A program made the translations under genes and the position numbers. This document shows, piece by piece, positions 1 through 11,898 of a stretch of DNA of 64,000 nt. The stretch spans positions 1 to 64,000 of the forward strand of contig JAENRP010000230.1 of NCBI GenBank assembly GCA_024741835.1, written 5' to 3'. Within the stretch, counting starts at the first letter, position 1. Every line of letters starts with the position of its first letter. This DNA comes from Diplocarpon mali (lineage: Eukaryota; Ascomycota; Leotiomycetes; Helotiales; Drepanopezizaceae). A model generated the notes under the pieces. The model had not been told where the DNA came from. It saw only the letters and a program-made list of their open reading frames with translations, and searched no databases.

Positions 1-32
1 TCGCTCCCATCTTTCAAAAATCAGCCTGGAAC

Positions 33-565
33 TCAACGAGACTCGACAAACGTACCACGGAAGCTCCGGAGCGCACCCTTCACTGCATTAAGCAGTGGTG
101 CCACCTCCTCCTTAGAGGCGCCGCGGGCGCGAGCCGACACAACAGCCTCCCAGGAGGCGAGGAGAGGGCCGCTGGCCTGCTGGCAGCCGTTGCTCAGCAC
201 AGCACAACGGACGCAACGCGCACTAAAGGTGCCATTGAAGCACCGACAATCGAGATTGCCGGTGCTCCCGCGTGCAATGCAGCGCACGCACGCGTCGTTA
301 CATTCCGTCGTAGGCTCTGGCACACGACGCGCAGCAGGGGCGGGGCTCTCTGGCGGCGGCGGCGGTGGCGGCGGCGGCGGGGGCGGCGGCGACGGCGGCG
401 GCGGCTCGTTGCCCAGCAAACGCTAGGACGAGCGCGCCGGGGTTGCAGCTCCCGCAGGAGCGCCAGCGACCTAGCGCAAAGTCAGTACGACGCAGGGTAC
501 AGGGACTCCAAGGGTCTTACTTTGCGAAGGCGGCCGGGGCCACAACGAGCGGGAGTTCCTTCCAT
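33..565 (-). CDS. Small Pro-rich, Cys-cluster protein with one intron (function unknown)
   Basis: Minus-strand two-exon model. ATG at 563-565; exon 1 is 521-565 (15 codons); donor GTAAGA at 515-520; branch site TACTGAC at 481-487. Two possible acceptors, at 471 and 423, lie 48 bases apart in the same phase. With the 423 acceptor the product is intact, about 144 residues, ending at 33. With the 471 acceptor an in-frame TAG (423-425) stops it after 30 codons; that TAG could also be a RIP-type CAG-to-TAG change. The protein has a long proline run (about residues 21-39), then eight cysteines (about 56-95) spaced C-x3-C-x2-C-x10-C-x-C-x8-C-x2-C-x6-C, then a probable helix. This resembles short zinc-binding-like domains of uncharacterised fungal proteins (DUF3716-like, from memory, not searched). 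It is the only GC-rich, un-RIPed reading frame here and resembles the antisense genes of the neighbouring retroelements. It could be a chromosomal gene or a captured element gene. Confidence 0.6.
352..405. repeat. GGC trinucleotide-rich tract (poly-Pro codons on the minus strand)
   Basis: An imperfect run of GGC and GGT units. Read on the minus strand it encodes the proline run of the gene at 33-565. As a microsatellite its length is likely to vary between isolates. Confidence 0.8.
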
Positions 566-869
566 ATTCAAAAATTATTAGTATGAAGACGATATTTTTG
601 AATAACGAAGGAGGGTTGTTTTTAAAAGAAGGGAAGGAGAACCTCTGCGATGGAAATACTCTATAGGAAGCCCAATAGAGCACTAGCGTAGAATCGCGAA
701 GATTCCTAAGCGCGCTTATTGCCTATAGCGACCCTTCTCGTTCTGGAAGGAACGACCTCTAGAGAGGCGGCACATAAGATGGAGCCTCTTTTCTTTACAA
801 CTGCCATTCTTTCTTTTGTTTTATCTATATAGCTAAGCGATTCTGGGAGCATCGCCCAACTAGGGGGTA
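566..869. other. Transition from GC-rich to AT-rich DNA, no gene recognised
   Basis: Composition falls sharply just upstream of the ATG at 563-565. The stretch could hold the promoter or a 5' exon of the minus-strand gene, but I can point to no specific element. A 63-codon minus-strand frame at 706-897 overlaps the following LTR and has no family resemblance. Confidence 0.5.
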
Positions 870-1067
870 TGTCGTACAGAATGGGCGGAGTCTCCACTTA
901 TTCTAGAGACCCTCCACGTGACTCCTGCTGAGTCATAGACTCTCCCTTTTCTTTCCGAAGTCTCCTTACCATACATACACTAGATAATAATAAAATCAAT
1001 CATCTTCATCCACATCTGCGAGCCTCCTGAGCGACCTAATGAAGGCCCTCCAGCCGACCGCACCACA
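870..1067 (+). mobile_element. Stray LTR of the Copia-4 family
   Basis: About 198 bases beginning TGTCGTACAG that match the Copia-4 5' LTR at 43853-44049 nearly end to end. Most differences are C/T or G/A transitions, and this copy keeps more C and G. No 5-bp target duplication flanks it (GGGTA before, GCTAT after), and no primer-binding site or element body follows. It is a rearranged remnant or a solo LTR whose duplication has decayed. The 116 bases from here to 1183 hold nothing recognisable. Confidence 0.8.
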
Positions 1068-1183
1068 GCTATAGAATCGACTGAATCGACTTATATAAAG
1101 GTTTTAAGAGTCAAAATCGGAAAAGGTATATTGAGGTTAGCTATTTTATATAGCTTAATAATAACGCTTTTAAAGTTGATAAC

Positions 1184-1378
1184 TGTTGAGATAGGTGATA
1201 CAGCCATTACTCCGATGTATTATTATATAACCCTACTGCTTAGTTAGTAGGATATTGATACGTATATAGCTATAAGGAAGAAAGGGGTAACCTTCCTTCC
1301 CTAACTCTTACTAATATATCGACTATCAACCTTTAGAAGCCTCCTTTACCTACTGCGCCGACTTACTTAAGCTTAATA
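1184..1378 (+). repeat. Copia-1A 5' LTR
   Basis: 195 bases, the same length as the five other Copia-1 LTRs here (5761, 11704, 35721, 36971, 42835). It starts TGTTGAG and ends CTTAATA. Comparison between copies shows the ancestral ends were TGTTGA...TCAACA, with the last CA changed to TA. Confidence 0.9.
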
Positions 1379-1390
1379 GGTTATAAGCCT
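1379..1390 (+). other. Copia-1A primer-binding site
   Basis: GGTTATAAGCC directly abuts the LTR. With one G-to-A change reversed (GGTTATGAGCC) it is complementary to the anticodon stem-loop of eukaryotic initiator tRNA-Met, which fits half-tRNA priming as known for Drosophila copia. The same sequence follows the 5' LTRs of Copia-1B and 1D. Confidence 0.6.
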
Positions 1391-1779
1391 TAGATAGACC
1401 GATAATAGATTATTAACTTCCTTTAGAAAGCACTTGCGCTGTAACTATTAGTAGGAAGTTAAATGAGACTTATAGTAAGAGGCGAGCAATTGGCGAATAG
1501 GAGGTATAATTCCCTATTTAGCTAACCTATATTGCAAAAGGTATGATTCCTTGCTCTATAATCCTTTTAGTACTGCAAGAGGTGTAATTCCTTGCTTTAC
1601 TATATTTTATAAAAGGTATAATTCCCTGCGTTATAGCCTAAAAACCCTTTTTAATAAGAGGACTTCCTCCCTATTTAATACTTCTATAATACCTGCTATT
1701 TAATCATTTTAACTTTTTAATAAGAGGAGTACCTTTAACTATTTAATTTATTTGATTTTTCAATGCAATTCTATTCGAA

Positions 1780-4700
1780 ATGGCAATAGCTTCCGATTCT
1801 AATCGAAATACTAGACCTAAAGACCTTTAACTCTCTTAAAAGAACTAGCAACGATAGTTTAACGATTTAAAGCTTTACTTTAAAAGCAAAGGTATAGAAA
1901 TAGCGATTTAAAAGACACTTATTAAATATGTAAAAATAGCCTCTTATACTCCTTCTACTAATTTGTCTACTTCTACTTTAATAGCTAATATAACTATTAA
2001 GGATTTGCCAAATATATTAAATAAGCTTAGCTTAAGAGCTTTAATAGATAATAACTAAGAACCCTAAAGGCAGATTTTAAATATAGAAAAGGAGAAGGAG
2101 TATAGGCTGGCCTTAGCTAAATGTAAGCTTAAGATTAATAGAGGTTTAAGCGATAAAGACTAAGATTTTATTTGAGTTTATAATAATATAAAGATAAGAT
2201 AGGATACTTTAAAGGTAAAATACTCTTATACAACTGCCCTTAATACCTAGTATCTACTATAGTAGATCACTTTATTTTAATATAGAAAAGATAAAGATAG
2301 TAAAGATATAGATATAAATATAGACTCTATTTAGTTTATATTATATAAAGCAGGGAGGAGAGTAAGAGCCGCAGATCCTAGGATAGCTATGACTTTTAAA
2401 GAAACTCAGCTTTTTAGTTTCCTACTTAATAGCCTCCCTTTTAAGTTCACTATTATAAAATAATCTCTTTTTATCTAACCTAACCTTAAGATTTATAAAA
2501 AGATCGACCTCCTTTAAACTATTAAGCAAGACCTTAAAGGACGCTTTAAATTAGCAAATGCCGTATTATAAGGCAACGATAAGCCTAAGAAGAGAAAGGA
2601 GCGTAGGATAAGCCCTTAAGCTTATCGGGGATACTACTTCTATAATAGTACTTATAATATTATTAATTATAAAGTTAGAAGGCAATTAATTAATATAATT
2701 GCTAACTTTAATATTAAAAAGCAATTGAAGTAGAAGTTAAGAAGCAAACTGCCCTTATCCTATTAAAGGCTATAACTATTAAAGAAAGGTAAAGGAAAAG
2801 GCTATTTAACTAGAACTTTAGCAGATACTTTTAATAAAGATAGTAAGTTATTTAAACCTAAATCCACTTCTAATAATTCAAATGATAATTATAATAAAGA
2901 TGCCTATATTTTAAAAGCCGATCTTTATAAGATCCTTGAATTTAACTAGTATAGTAATACTAATTGTATAATATATATAACTGATAAACCCTACCTATTT
3001 AAAGGCCTGCTTACTAAAATAAAAAGGCACTCTATTAAGGTTAGTAGTAAAAGGTTATATATAGACTTAATAGGTATAATAGAGATAAATATCGCTAGTA
3101 TTTCTTTCCTTTTATAAAATGTTCTCCTTATACCTAGCTTAAGTATTAATCTTTTATTTAACTATAAGATCTATATAGAATTAAATTATATAAGAGTTTT
3201 TAATAATCAATTTATATAGTTTATAAATAATAATTATAAAGTGATCTTTAAAGCTAAAATTAAAGATAGACTTTATATTATCTTAAAGGTAATATTATAA
3301 AAATTGACTCTTAAGCCAGACTTATAAGTGGATTCCTTTAAGGAAAGTGCACTCTTTACCCTAATATAATTAAGTAAGGATAAGAAGAATAGATAGACTC
3401 TTAAGCTAGGATTATTAGTAAAATTTATAAAAATGACTTTTAAGCTAAGATTATAAGTAGATTGCAAAGTATCCTTAAAGATGACTCTTAAGCTAGGATT
3501 ATAAGTGAATTTGGTAAAAATGACTCTTAAGCTAGGATTGCAAATGGATTTTGCAAATTCGCTAATAATAACTCTTAAGCTAAGATCGTAAGTGAAATTC
3601 GCAGAAATGACTCTTAAGCTAAGACCGCGAGTGAAATTCGCAAATTCGTTAGAGATAACTCTTAAGCTAGGACTATAAGTAGATCTTGCTATTTCTAGGA
3701 AATCGACTCTTAAGCTAAGACCGCAAGTAGATCTTGCGATTCTATTAAAAATAACTCCTAAGCTAGGCTTGCAATTGGAAAACGGCAAAACCTTAAACTG
3801 CTATTACTAGTCCTTTCTAGCTGCTAATAATAAAGTATTAACTAATAATAGGCTACTAAAGCTATTAAAAGCCGAAAGCCTATTAAAGTATTAATTAATA
3901 TATAAAAGATTCGCATATCTAAGGCTAGAGAAATTAAAGGGCTTATATAAGGTCTTGACCTTAAAACGGAAGATCTAAGTATTAAAGGATCGCCTAGTAT
4001 ACTGAATTTACAAGCTAATAAAACTTTAAAATCAGATGCAAATTAAGCTTAATTTATAAAAAGATTCGATATTAGCACTAATATCTATTAATACTACTAG
4101 ACTATTTATAACCTTAATTAAAGGAAATAATTAGTTTTTTTAAATAGTAGATAATTCTACTTAATAAATATAAACCATTTGCGCTAAGACTAAATCTAAA
4201 CTTATAAAAAAGCTGGAAACTTAGAAAGTGATAAAGGAATGCTAGACTTAGTTAAAGCTAATAGCTATTAGGTCTAATAATATATTAGAGATTAGGATAA
4301 AGCTTAATAAATAAGTAAAATAAGGAGTTTATTATAAACTAACTATAATATATAAAGGTTCCTATTAGAATAGCATCGCTAAGCGAAGCATCTAATAAGT
4401 AAAGACTGACTATTGCGCTCTACTATAAGATGCTGACCTACTACTAGAATTCTAGGACCTTACGGTTAAGGTAAATATATAGTTATAAAATAGAATAAGT
4501 AGTAGACTAATAGTTAATAGTACTTAAATATCATTATATAAGGCATATTTTAGATAGAAACTAAGCCTAGACTATATCTGCATCTTTAAAAGCGTCTGCT
4601 ACTCTTATATTAGCCTAAAGTCCTAGCCTATAGGTATAAAGAGTAAGAAGCTAATAGACTAAGGTAGAGAGTATATATTTATTAAGTATATTAAATAGAT

Positions 4701-5760
4701 AATAAAGTAGTAGATAGTATATACGCTAAATCTAAGGCAAGTAATTATATCCTTAATAGTTAAGTTTAATAAATCTTAAAATAGGAAGGAGCTATCCTTA
4801 AAGCTTTATATACTTAAAGATTCGCAAGGTATACCACTTAATAGTAATACTATTAAGCCGAACTAATAACCCCTTTCTCTTAGCTTAAGCATATTAAGCG
4901 CACCTGCTAATTAATAACCTACTAGTCGCCTAAAGGCCAAATAGACTATTCCTATTATCTGCGAACTGCTTAAAGTATAGAATAACTTCGATATTATTAT
5001 CCCTTTAGTTAAAGTACCTATAGTAAAGGATATTCTCGAAATAGGTACAAATAATAATAAGTCTCTACTACTAGAAAGCGGTTCTTTAAATAACAAGCCT
5101 ATAGAACCTATAGCCGAACTTCTATCTTTAAAAAGGAATAGAGACTTAGAACTAGAAGATACCTTAGATAAATAAGAGTCTAAGCGTATCTGGGCTATAA
5201 TAGCGCATAAGATCTATAAGCTCGAACTTTAATAGAGCTTTGATAAAGATAATACGTTCTTAGCCGCTAAGGAGATAATGAAAATCTCTCTTTTAAAGAT
5301 ATATAATAAAGCTATTAATAATCTAAAGAATAGAGTAGTATAAAGTAAGGCAATCTAAAAGGAGATAAGCTCTCTTATTGCAAATGGCATATAGATAAAG
5401 GAATTAATACTAAAGGACGTGAACCTAGTATTAATAAAGTGGGTCTTTATAATTAAGATATATATAAATAGAATCCTAAAGTATTATAAGGTAAGGCTTA
5501 TAGCTAAGGGCTTCTTCTAGTAGTATAGAAAAGACTACTTCGATATATTTGCGCCGATAGTTTGCATAGATACCCTTTATATATTTATAGTAATAGTAGC
5601 CGCTAAGGACCTTAAATGCAAATAATATAATATTAAAAATGCATTTACTAAAGCGATTATAAAGGAATGGATTTTTCTCTTTTAACCTAATAGTATTCCT
5701 ATATACGCTAGCCACTCTCTCTATATATTCCGCAGTATCTATAGGCTTAAATAATCAGCC
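1780..5760 (+). pseudogene. Copia-1A gag-pol relic (gag, protease, integrase, partial RT)
   Basis: Reading from the ATG at 1780 and ignoring TAA/TAG gives a continuous copia polyprotein. Gag runs to about 2780, with a zinc-knuckle trace near 2625-2670 whose Cys codons have become Tyr. The protease active site lies near 2960-2990, where an ancestral D-T-G-C-T-x-H-I-T now reads N-T-N-C-I-I-Y-I-T. The 23-bp repeat array is at 3305-3775, integrase at about 3900-4760, and RT from about 5430 (KWVF block, then FAPIV and an NAF block), ending at 5760. Stops are nearly all TAA or TAG at former CAA, CAG or TGG codons. It cannot be expressed as protein. Confidence 0.85.
3305..3775 (+). repeat. Array of ten 23-bp palindromic motifs in Copia-1A
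   Basis: Ten copies start at 3305, 3395, 3434, 3482, 3521, 3569, 3608, 3656, 3704 and 3752. Spacings are 90, 39, 48, 39, 48, 39, 48, 48 and 48, all multiples of three. Each begins ACTCTTAAGC or a variant and ends in AAGT, GAGT or a decayed form. The array lies in frame between protease and integrase. Read on the sense strand it encodes a repeated D-S-x-A-R-x-A-S block. On the antisense strand it stays open (3273-3788). Confidence 0.85.
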
Positions 5761-5955
5761 TATTGAGCTTAAGTAAGTCGGCGCAGTAGGTATAGGAAAC
5801 TTCTAAAGGTTGATAGTCGATATATTAGTAAGAGTTAAGGAAGGAAGGTTACCCCTTTTTTACCTATAGCTATATATATATTAATATCCTACTAATTAAG
5901 CAGTAGGGTTATATAATAATATATTAAAGTAATAGCTATATCACTTATCTCAATA
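5761..5955 (-). repeat. Copia-1B 3' LTR
   Basis: 195 bases. The sense-strand polypurine tract AAGTAGGGG (5956-5964 on the minus strand) directly precedes it, which marks it as the 3' LTR. Confidence 0.9.
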
Positions 5956-6092
5956 CCCCTACTTAGACCTTACTCCGATTGACCTGCAATTAGGAAAATA
6001 ATAACTATCCTTTTACGCTAATCCAACTCCTAAGTATCTCTCTAAATTAAAAACAATCAATTAATAGCAACTTCTATTAAAATCACCAATCC

Positions 6093-6244
6093 TACTTACA
6101 AGGTAAGACTAAGAGTTAAATTTCTAAAAGCGTTCCTTTATAAGACTATATAACTTGACTTACAGTCTAGGCCTAGGAGTCGATCTAAAAAAAACTTTAC
6201 TTTATAAGATTATATAACCTAACTCGTAAGGCAGGCCTAGGAGT
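6093..6244 (-). repeat. Three 23-bp palindromic motifs in the Copia-1B 3' untranslated region
   Basis: Copies at 6093-6115, 6158-6180 and 6222-6244, about 64-65 bases apart, between the pol stop codon and the polypurine tract. The same triplet occurs in Copia-1C (about 36055, 36117, 36180) and Copia-1D (about 37313, 37375, 37434), so it was present before the copies spread. Confidence 0.75.
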
Positions 6245-6258
6245 CGTCCTTAAGCCTA

Positions 6259-9200
6259 CTAAGCCCTTACTATCTTCTGCAACCTTAGTATATCTTTAAA
6301 TGCTTTAAACTTTATAACTATCTTTAATAGCTTTATAAATCCATCTACTACTATTTGATCGATTAGGATATAAGTAATTAATAACTTATTCTTTATAATA
6401 AGGTTATAGATAAAGTAGTAGGTAATATTAATATATTTTAATCGCTTATATAAGTATAGATTCTTTATAAGTGCAATCGCCTTTATATTATCTATTTAAA
6501 GATTAATACAATTCCTATCTTATCTAATATACTTAATAAAACCTATATCTTTTAAAACTTAGGCGATCTATAATCCTTACTTACAATTTAATAATATTAA
6601 TATATATTTAGCCTTAGTGCTTGTAATAGCTATTGATTTCTACTTCCTACTTCCCTACGACATAGGTCTACTATATAGTATTACTACGCTTTTAGATATA
6701 CTTTTCCAACCTTTCATATTTGCCCAGTTGGAATTAGTATATATTTTAAGCTTTGCGCTTATATATTTCATTAGTTTATATCTCACCTTTTATATGATTA
6801 TCGATCGAAGGTACCTTTTAAGTCACTTAACTATATTCTTATATTAAATCGTCAGATCCTTTAAGTTTTAACTAAATTGCTTAATAATAAAGGCGATATC
6901 TAATCTTATATATACTATAGCATATATAATCGCTTTAATATCCTATTAGTACTTCTTCAGATCTCCTCTCTACTTATTTTTATTAGCAGGCTCTAACTTA
7001 TTATACTTTCCTTTAATTAGAGTACACTTTAGCTTAAAGTTAGGAGTATAAGTAAAGAGTCCTATTTAATCTAGGATCTTCTTAATATACTACTCTTAAT
7101 CTAACTAGAGTTCTTAAGTAAAGCGATTCCTTATAATGCAGATGCTAAGGATCTTATAAATTTCCCTTAGATCCTTAATATTAAAATATTTCCAAATTGT
7201 TATAAAGAACTAATCCAATTAAGTAGTTGTTTTTATAGCTATAGTAATATTATTAATATATAGTAGCAACTTGATTCTACGCTTAGCATAAGTAAATAGA
7301 TAAGGGTTAGCTAAGCTTTAAACAAATCCTATTTCTACTAGAGCAAAGCTATACAAAAGGTTCTAATTATAAGCTGATTATTTAAGCCTGTAGATACTGC
7401 AGAGTATACAAAGGGAATGGCCAGCGCGTATAAGAATACTATTAGGTCAAGAGAGAAAAATCCGTTCCTTTATAATCGCTTTAGTAAATGCATTTTTAAT
7501 ATTATACTATTTGCATTTAAGGTCCTTAGTAGCTACTATTGCTATAAATATGCAAAGGGTATTTATGCAAACTATTAGCGCAAATGTATTAAAGTAGTCT
7601 TTTCCATACTATTAAGAGAAGCCCTTAGCTATAAGCCTTGCCTTATAATATTCTAAGGTCTTATTTACATATATCTTAATTATAAAGACCCACTTTATTA
7701 ATACTAGGTTCACGTCCTTTAGCATCAGTTCCTTTATTTATATACTATTTGCAATAAAAGAGCTTATCTCCTTTTAAATTACCTTATTTTATACTACTCT
7801 ATTCTTTAGGTTATTAATAGCTTTATCATATGTCTTTAGAAGAGAGATTTTCATTATCCCTCTAGCGGCTAGGAACGCATTATCTTTATCAAAGCTCTAT
7901 TAGAGTTTAAGCTTATAGATCCTATATACTATTATAGCTTAGATACGCTTAGACTTGCGTTCATTTAAGGTATCTTCTAGTTTTAAGTCTCTATTCCTCT
8001 TTAAAGGCGTAGGTTTAGCTATAAGTTCTATAGGCTTATTATCTAAGGAACCGCTTTCTAATAGTAGAGGCTTATTATTACTTATACCTATTTTAAGAAT
8101 ATCCTTTACTATAGGTACTTTAATTAAAGGGATGATAATATCAAAGTTATTTTATACTTTAAGAAGTTCGCAGATAATAGGAATAGTCTATTCGGCCTTT
8201 AAGCAATTAGTAGGTCGTCGATCAGCAGGTGCGCTTAATATACCTAAGCTTAAAAAGAGGGATTATTAGTTCGGCTTAATAGTATTACCGTTAAGTAGTA
8301 TACCTTGCGAATCTTTAAGTATATAAAGCTTTAAGGATAGCTCCCTTCTATTTTAAGATTTATCAAACTCAATTACTAAGGATATAATTACTCGCCTTAA
8401 GTCTAGCGTATATACTATCTATTGCTTTATTATCTATTTAATATATTTAATAAATATATACTTTCTACCTTAGTCTATTAGCTTTTTGCTCTTTATACCC
8501 GCGGGCTAGGACTTCAGGCTGATATAGGAGTAGCAGACGCTTTTAAAGATTCAAATATAGTCTAGGCTTAGTTTCTATTTAAAATATACCTTATATAGCA
8601 ATATTCAAGTGCTATTAACTATTAGTCTACTACTTATTCTATTTCGTAAGTATATATCTGCCTTAATTGTAAGGTCCTAGAATTCCAATAGTAGGTTAGC
8701 ATCTTATAGTAAAGCGCGATAATTAGTTTCTGCTTGCTAAATGCTTCGCTTAGCGATACTATTTTAATAGGAACCTTTATATATTATAGTTAGTTTATAG
8801 CAAACTCCTTATTTTACCTATTTATTAAGCTTTACCTTAATCTCTAATGTATTATCAGACCTAATAGCTATTAGCTTTAACTAAGTTTAGTATTCCTCTA
8901 TTACTTTTTAAATTTTTAGCTTTTTTATAAGCTTAGATTTAATCCTAGCGTAAATAGTCTATATCTATTAAGTGGAATTATCTATTATTTAAGAAAACTA
9001 ATTATTTCCTTTAATTAAGGTTATAAATAGTCTAGTAGTATTAATAGATATTAGTGCTAGTATTAAATCTTTTTATAAATTAAGCTCAATTTACATCTGA
9101 TTTTAAAGTTTTATTAGCTTGCAAATTTAATATACTAGGCGATCCTTTAATACTTAGATCTTCTATTTTAAAGTTAAGACCTTATATAAGCCTTTTAATT

Positions 9201-11304
9201 TCTCTAGCCTTAAATATGCGAATCTTCTATATATTAGCTAATACTTTAATAGGCTTTCGGCTTTTAATAGCTTTAATAGCCTATTATCAGTCGATACTTT
9301 ATTATTAGTAGCTAGAAAGGATTAGTAATAGCAGTTTAAGGTTTTGCCATTTTCCAATTGCAAGCCTAGCTTAAGAGTCGTTTTTAATAAAATCGCAAGA
9401 TCTACTTGCAGTCTTAGCTTAAGAGTCGTCTCTAATAAATTCGCAAATTTCACTTGCAATCCTAGCCTAAGAGTCATTTCTGCGAATTTCACTTATAATC
9501 TTAGCTTAAGAGTTATTATTAGTAAATTTGCAAAATCCACTTGCGGTCTTAGCCTAAGAGTTATTTCTATTAAATTCACTTATAATCCTAGCTTAAGAGT
9601 CATTTTTAAAAATACCTTATACTCTACCTATAGTCTTGGCTTAAGAGTCATTTTCGCGAATTTTACTTGCAATCCTAGCTTAAGAGTCTATCTATTCTCC
9701 TTATTCTCACTTAATTATATTAAGGTAAAGAGTGTACTTTTCTTAAAGGAATCCACTTATAAGTCTAGCTTAAGAGTTAATTTCTATAATATTACCTTTA
9801 AGATAATATAAAGTCTATCTTTAATTTTAGTTTTAAAGATTACTTTATAGTTATTATTTATAAACTATATAAATTGATTATTAAAAACTCTTATATAATT
9901 TAACTTTATATAAATCTTATAATTAAATAAAAGATTAATACTTAAGCTAAGTATAAGGAGAACATTTTGCAAAAGGAAAGAAACGCTAGTAATATTTATT
10001 TCTACTATACCTATTAAGTCTATATATAACCTTTTACTATTAACCTTAATAAAGCGCCTTTTTATTTTAGTAAGCGGGCCTTTAAATAGGTAGGGTTTAT
10101 TAGTTATATATGCTATATAACTAGTATTATTATACTAATTGGATTTAAGGATCTTATAAAGATCGGCTTTTAAAATATAAGTATCTTTATTATAATTATC
10201 ATTTGAATTATCAGAAGTGGATTTAGGTTTAGATAACCTACTATTATTATTAAAAGTATCTATTAAAGTTTTAGTTAAATAGCCTTTTCCTTTACCTTTC
10301 TTTAATAGTTGCAGCCTTTAATAAGATAAGGGCAGTTTGCTTCTTAACTTCTGCTTCAATTGCTTCTTAATATTAAAGCTAGCGACTATATTAATTAGTT
10401 GCCTTTTAACTTTATAATTAGTAATATTATAAGTACTATTATAAAAGTAGTATCTTTAATAAGCTTAAGGGCTCGTCCTACGCTCCTTCCTCTTCTTAGG
10501 CTTATCGTTGCCTTATAACGCGGCATTTGCCGATTTAAAGTATCCTTTAAGGTCTTGCTTAATAGTTTAAAGGAGGTCGATCTTCTTATAGATCTTAAGG
10601 TTGGATTAGATAAGAAGAGATTATTTTATAATAGCGAACTTAAGAGGGAGGCTATTAAATAGGAAATTAAAAAGCTAAGTTTCTTTAAAAGTTATAGCTG
10701 TCTTAGGATTTGCGGCTTTTACTCTCTTTCTTACTTTATATAATATAGATTAAATAGAGTCTATATTTATATTTATATCCTTACTATCTTTATCTTTTTT
10801 ATATTAAAATAAAGTGATCTACTATAGTAGATATTAGGTATTAAGGGCAGTTATCTAAGAGTATTTTGCCTTTAAAGTATCCTATCTTATCTTTGTATTA
10901 TTATAAACTCGAATAAAATCTCGGTCTTTATCGCTTAAACCTTTATTAATCTTAAGCTTACATTTAGCTAAGGCTAGCCTATACTCCTTCTCCTTTTCTA
11001 TATTTAAAATCTGCCTTTAGGATTCTCGATTATTATCTATTAAAGCTCTTAGGCTAAGCTTATTTAATATATTTAGCAAATCCTTAGCAGTTATATTAGC
11101 TATTAAAGTAAAAGTAGACGAATTAGTAGAGGGAGTATAAGGGGCTATTCTTATATTTTTAATAAGTGTCTTTTAAATCGCTATTTTAATACCTTTGCTC
11201 TTAAAATAAAGCTCTAAATTATCGAACTATTATTGCTAGTTCTTTTAAGAGAGTTAAAGGTCTTTAAGTCTGATATTTCGATTAGAATCAGAAGCTATTG
11301 CCGT
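6259..11304 (-). pseudogene. Copia-1B gag-pol relic
   Basis: Complete copia order on the minus strand. Gag starts near 11304, where the ATG seen in copies A and D reads ACG. Then come a protease trace near 10080-10150, the repeat array at 9356-9777, integrase about 8400-9250, RT about 7000-7850 and RNase H down to the stop at 6259-6261. The C-terminal block corresponds to the A-D-G-L-T-K-P-L motif that ends many copia RNase H domains. TAA and TAG codons interrupt it throughout. Plus-strand frames inside it, such as 7955-8269, are antisense shadows. Confidence 0.85.
9356..9777 (-). repeat. Array of nine 23-bp palindromic motifs in Copia-1B
   Basis: Copies start at 9356, 9404, 9452, 9491, 9539, 9578, 9626, 9665 and 9755. 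Spacings are 48, 48, 39, 48, 39, 48, 39 and 90. This is the Copia-1A pattern in reverse, minus one 48-base unit, so the array gains or loses whole units without shifting the frame. Confidence 0.85.
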
Positions 11305-11703
11305 TTCAAATAGAATTGCGTTTAAAATCAAATAAATTAAATAGTTAAAGGCACTCCTTCTATCGAAAAGTCGATATGATTAAATAGCAGGTATTATAGA
11401 AGTATTAAATAGGGAGGAAGTCCTTTTATCGAAAAGGGTTTTTAGGCTATAACGCAGGGAATTATATCTCTTATAAAATATAGTAAAGCAAGGAATTATA
11501 CCTCTTGCAGTACCAAAGGGTTATAAAGTAAAAAATCATACCTCTTATAATATAAGTTAGCTAAATAAGGAATTATACCTCCTATTCGCCGATTGCTCGC
11601 CTCTTACTATAAGTCTTATTCAACTTCCTATTAATAGTTGCAGCGCAAGTGCTTTCTAAGGAAAGTCAATAATCTATTATCGGTCTATCTAAGGCTTATA
11701 ACC

Positions 11704-11898
11704 TATTAAGCTTAAGTAAGTCGGCGCAGTAGGTAATAGAAACTTCTAAAGGTCGATAGTCGATATATTAGTAAGAGTTAGGGAAGGAAGGTTACCCCTT
11801 TCTTCCCTATAGCTATATACGTATCAATATCCTATTAATTAAGCAGTAGGGTCATATGATAATACATCGGAGTGATAGCTATATCACCTATCTTAACA
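11704..11898 (-). repeat. Copia-1B 5' LTR
   Basis: 195 bases. The TG end is at 11898 and the inner end at 11704. The primer site (reverse complement of GGTTATAAGCC) is at 11693-11703. Confidence 0.9.

Larger units (their letters stand above)
1184..5760 (+). mobile_element. Copia-1A: Ty1/copia element, truncated in RT
   Basis: Plus-strand copia element with its 5' LTR at 1184-1378, primer site, gag, protease, repeat array, integrase and the start of RT. It breaks off at 5760 exactly where the 3' LTR of the opposed Copia-1B begins. RNase H and the 3' LTR are missing. Nothing right of Copia-1B (after 11898) continues this RT, and 5756-5760 (CAGCC) does not match 11899-11903 (AATTA). The junction is therefore not a simple nested insertion. 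Confidence 0.9.
5761..11898 (-). mobile_element. Copia-1B: full-length Ty1/copia element, inactivated
   Basis: 6138 bases on the minus strand with 195-base LTRs at both ends (5761-5955 and 11704-11898). Primer site and polypurine tract are in place and the gene order is complete. It forms a large inverted repeat with Copia-1A. Its flanks (CAGCC and AATTA) do not match, so either it moved by recombination or one flank was deleted after insertion. Confidence 0.9.

Noticed and set aside
190..586. Plus-strand frames at 190-426 and 365-586
   Set aside because: Shadows of the minus-strand gene and its GGC tract; no independent support.
706..897. 63-codon minus-strand frame
   Set aside because: Extends into the Copia-4-type LTR, has no family resemblance and no splice or promoter context.
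3305..3775. Regular short repeats resembling a CRISPR array
   Set aside because: Spacing alternates 39/48, units are imperfect, they lie in frame inside a retroelement gene, and the genome is fungal.
6617..6847. 76-codon hydrophobic plus-strand frame
   Set aside because: Antisense to Copia-1B RNase H; not conserved as open in copies C and D.
7955..8269. 104-codon frame, repeated at 39164-39478 and in part at 4911-5096 (minus)
   Set aside because: Antisense to the integrase-RT linker of Copia-1; no domain, and the sense strand explains the region.
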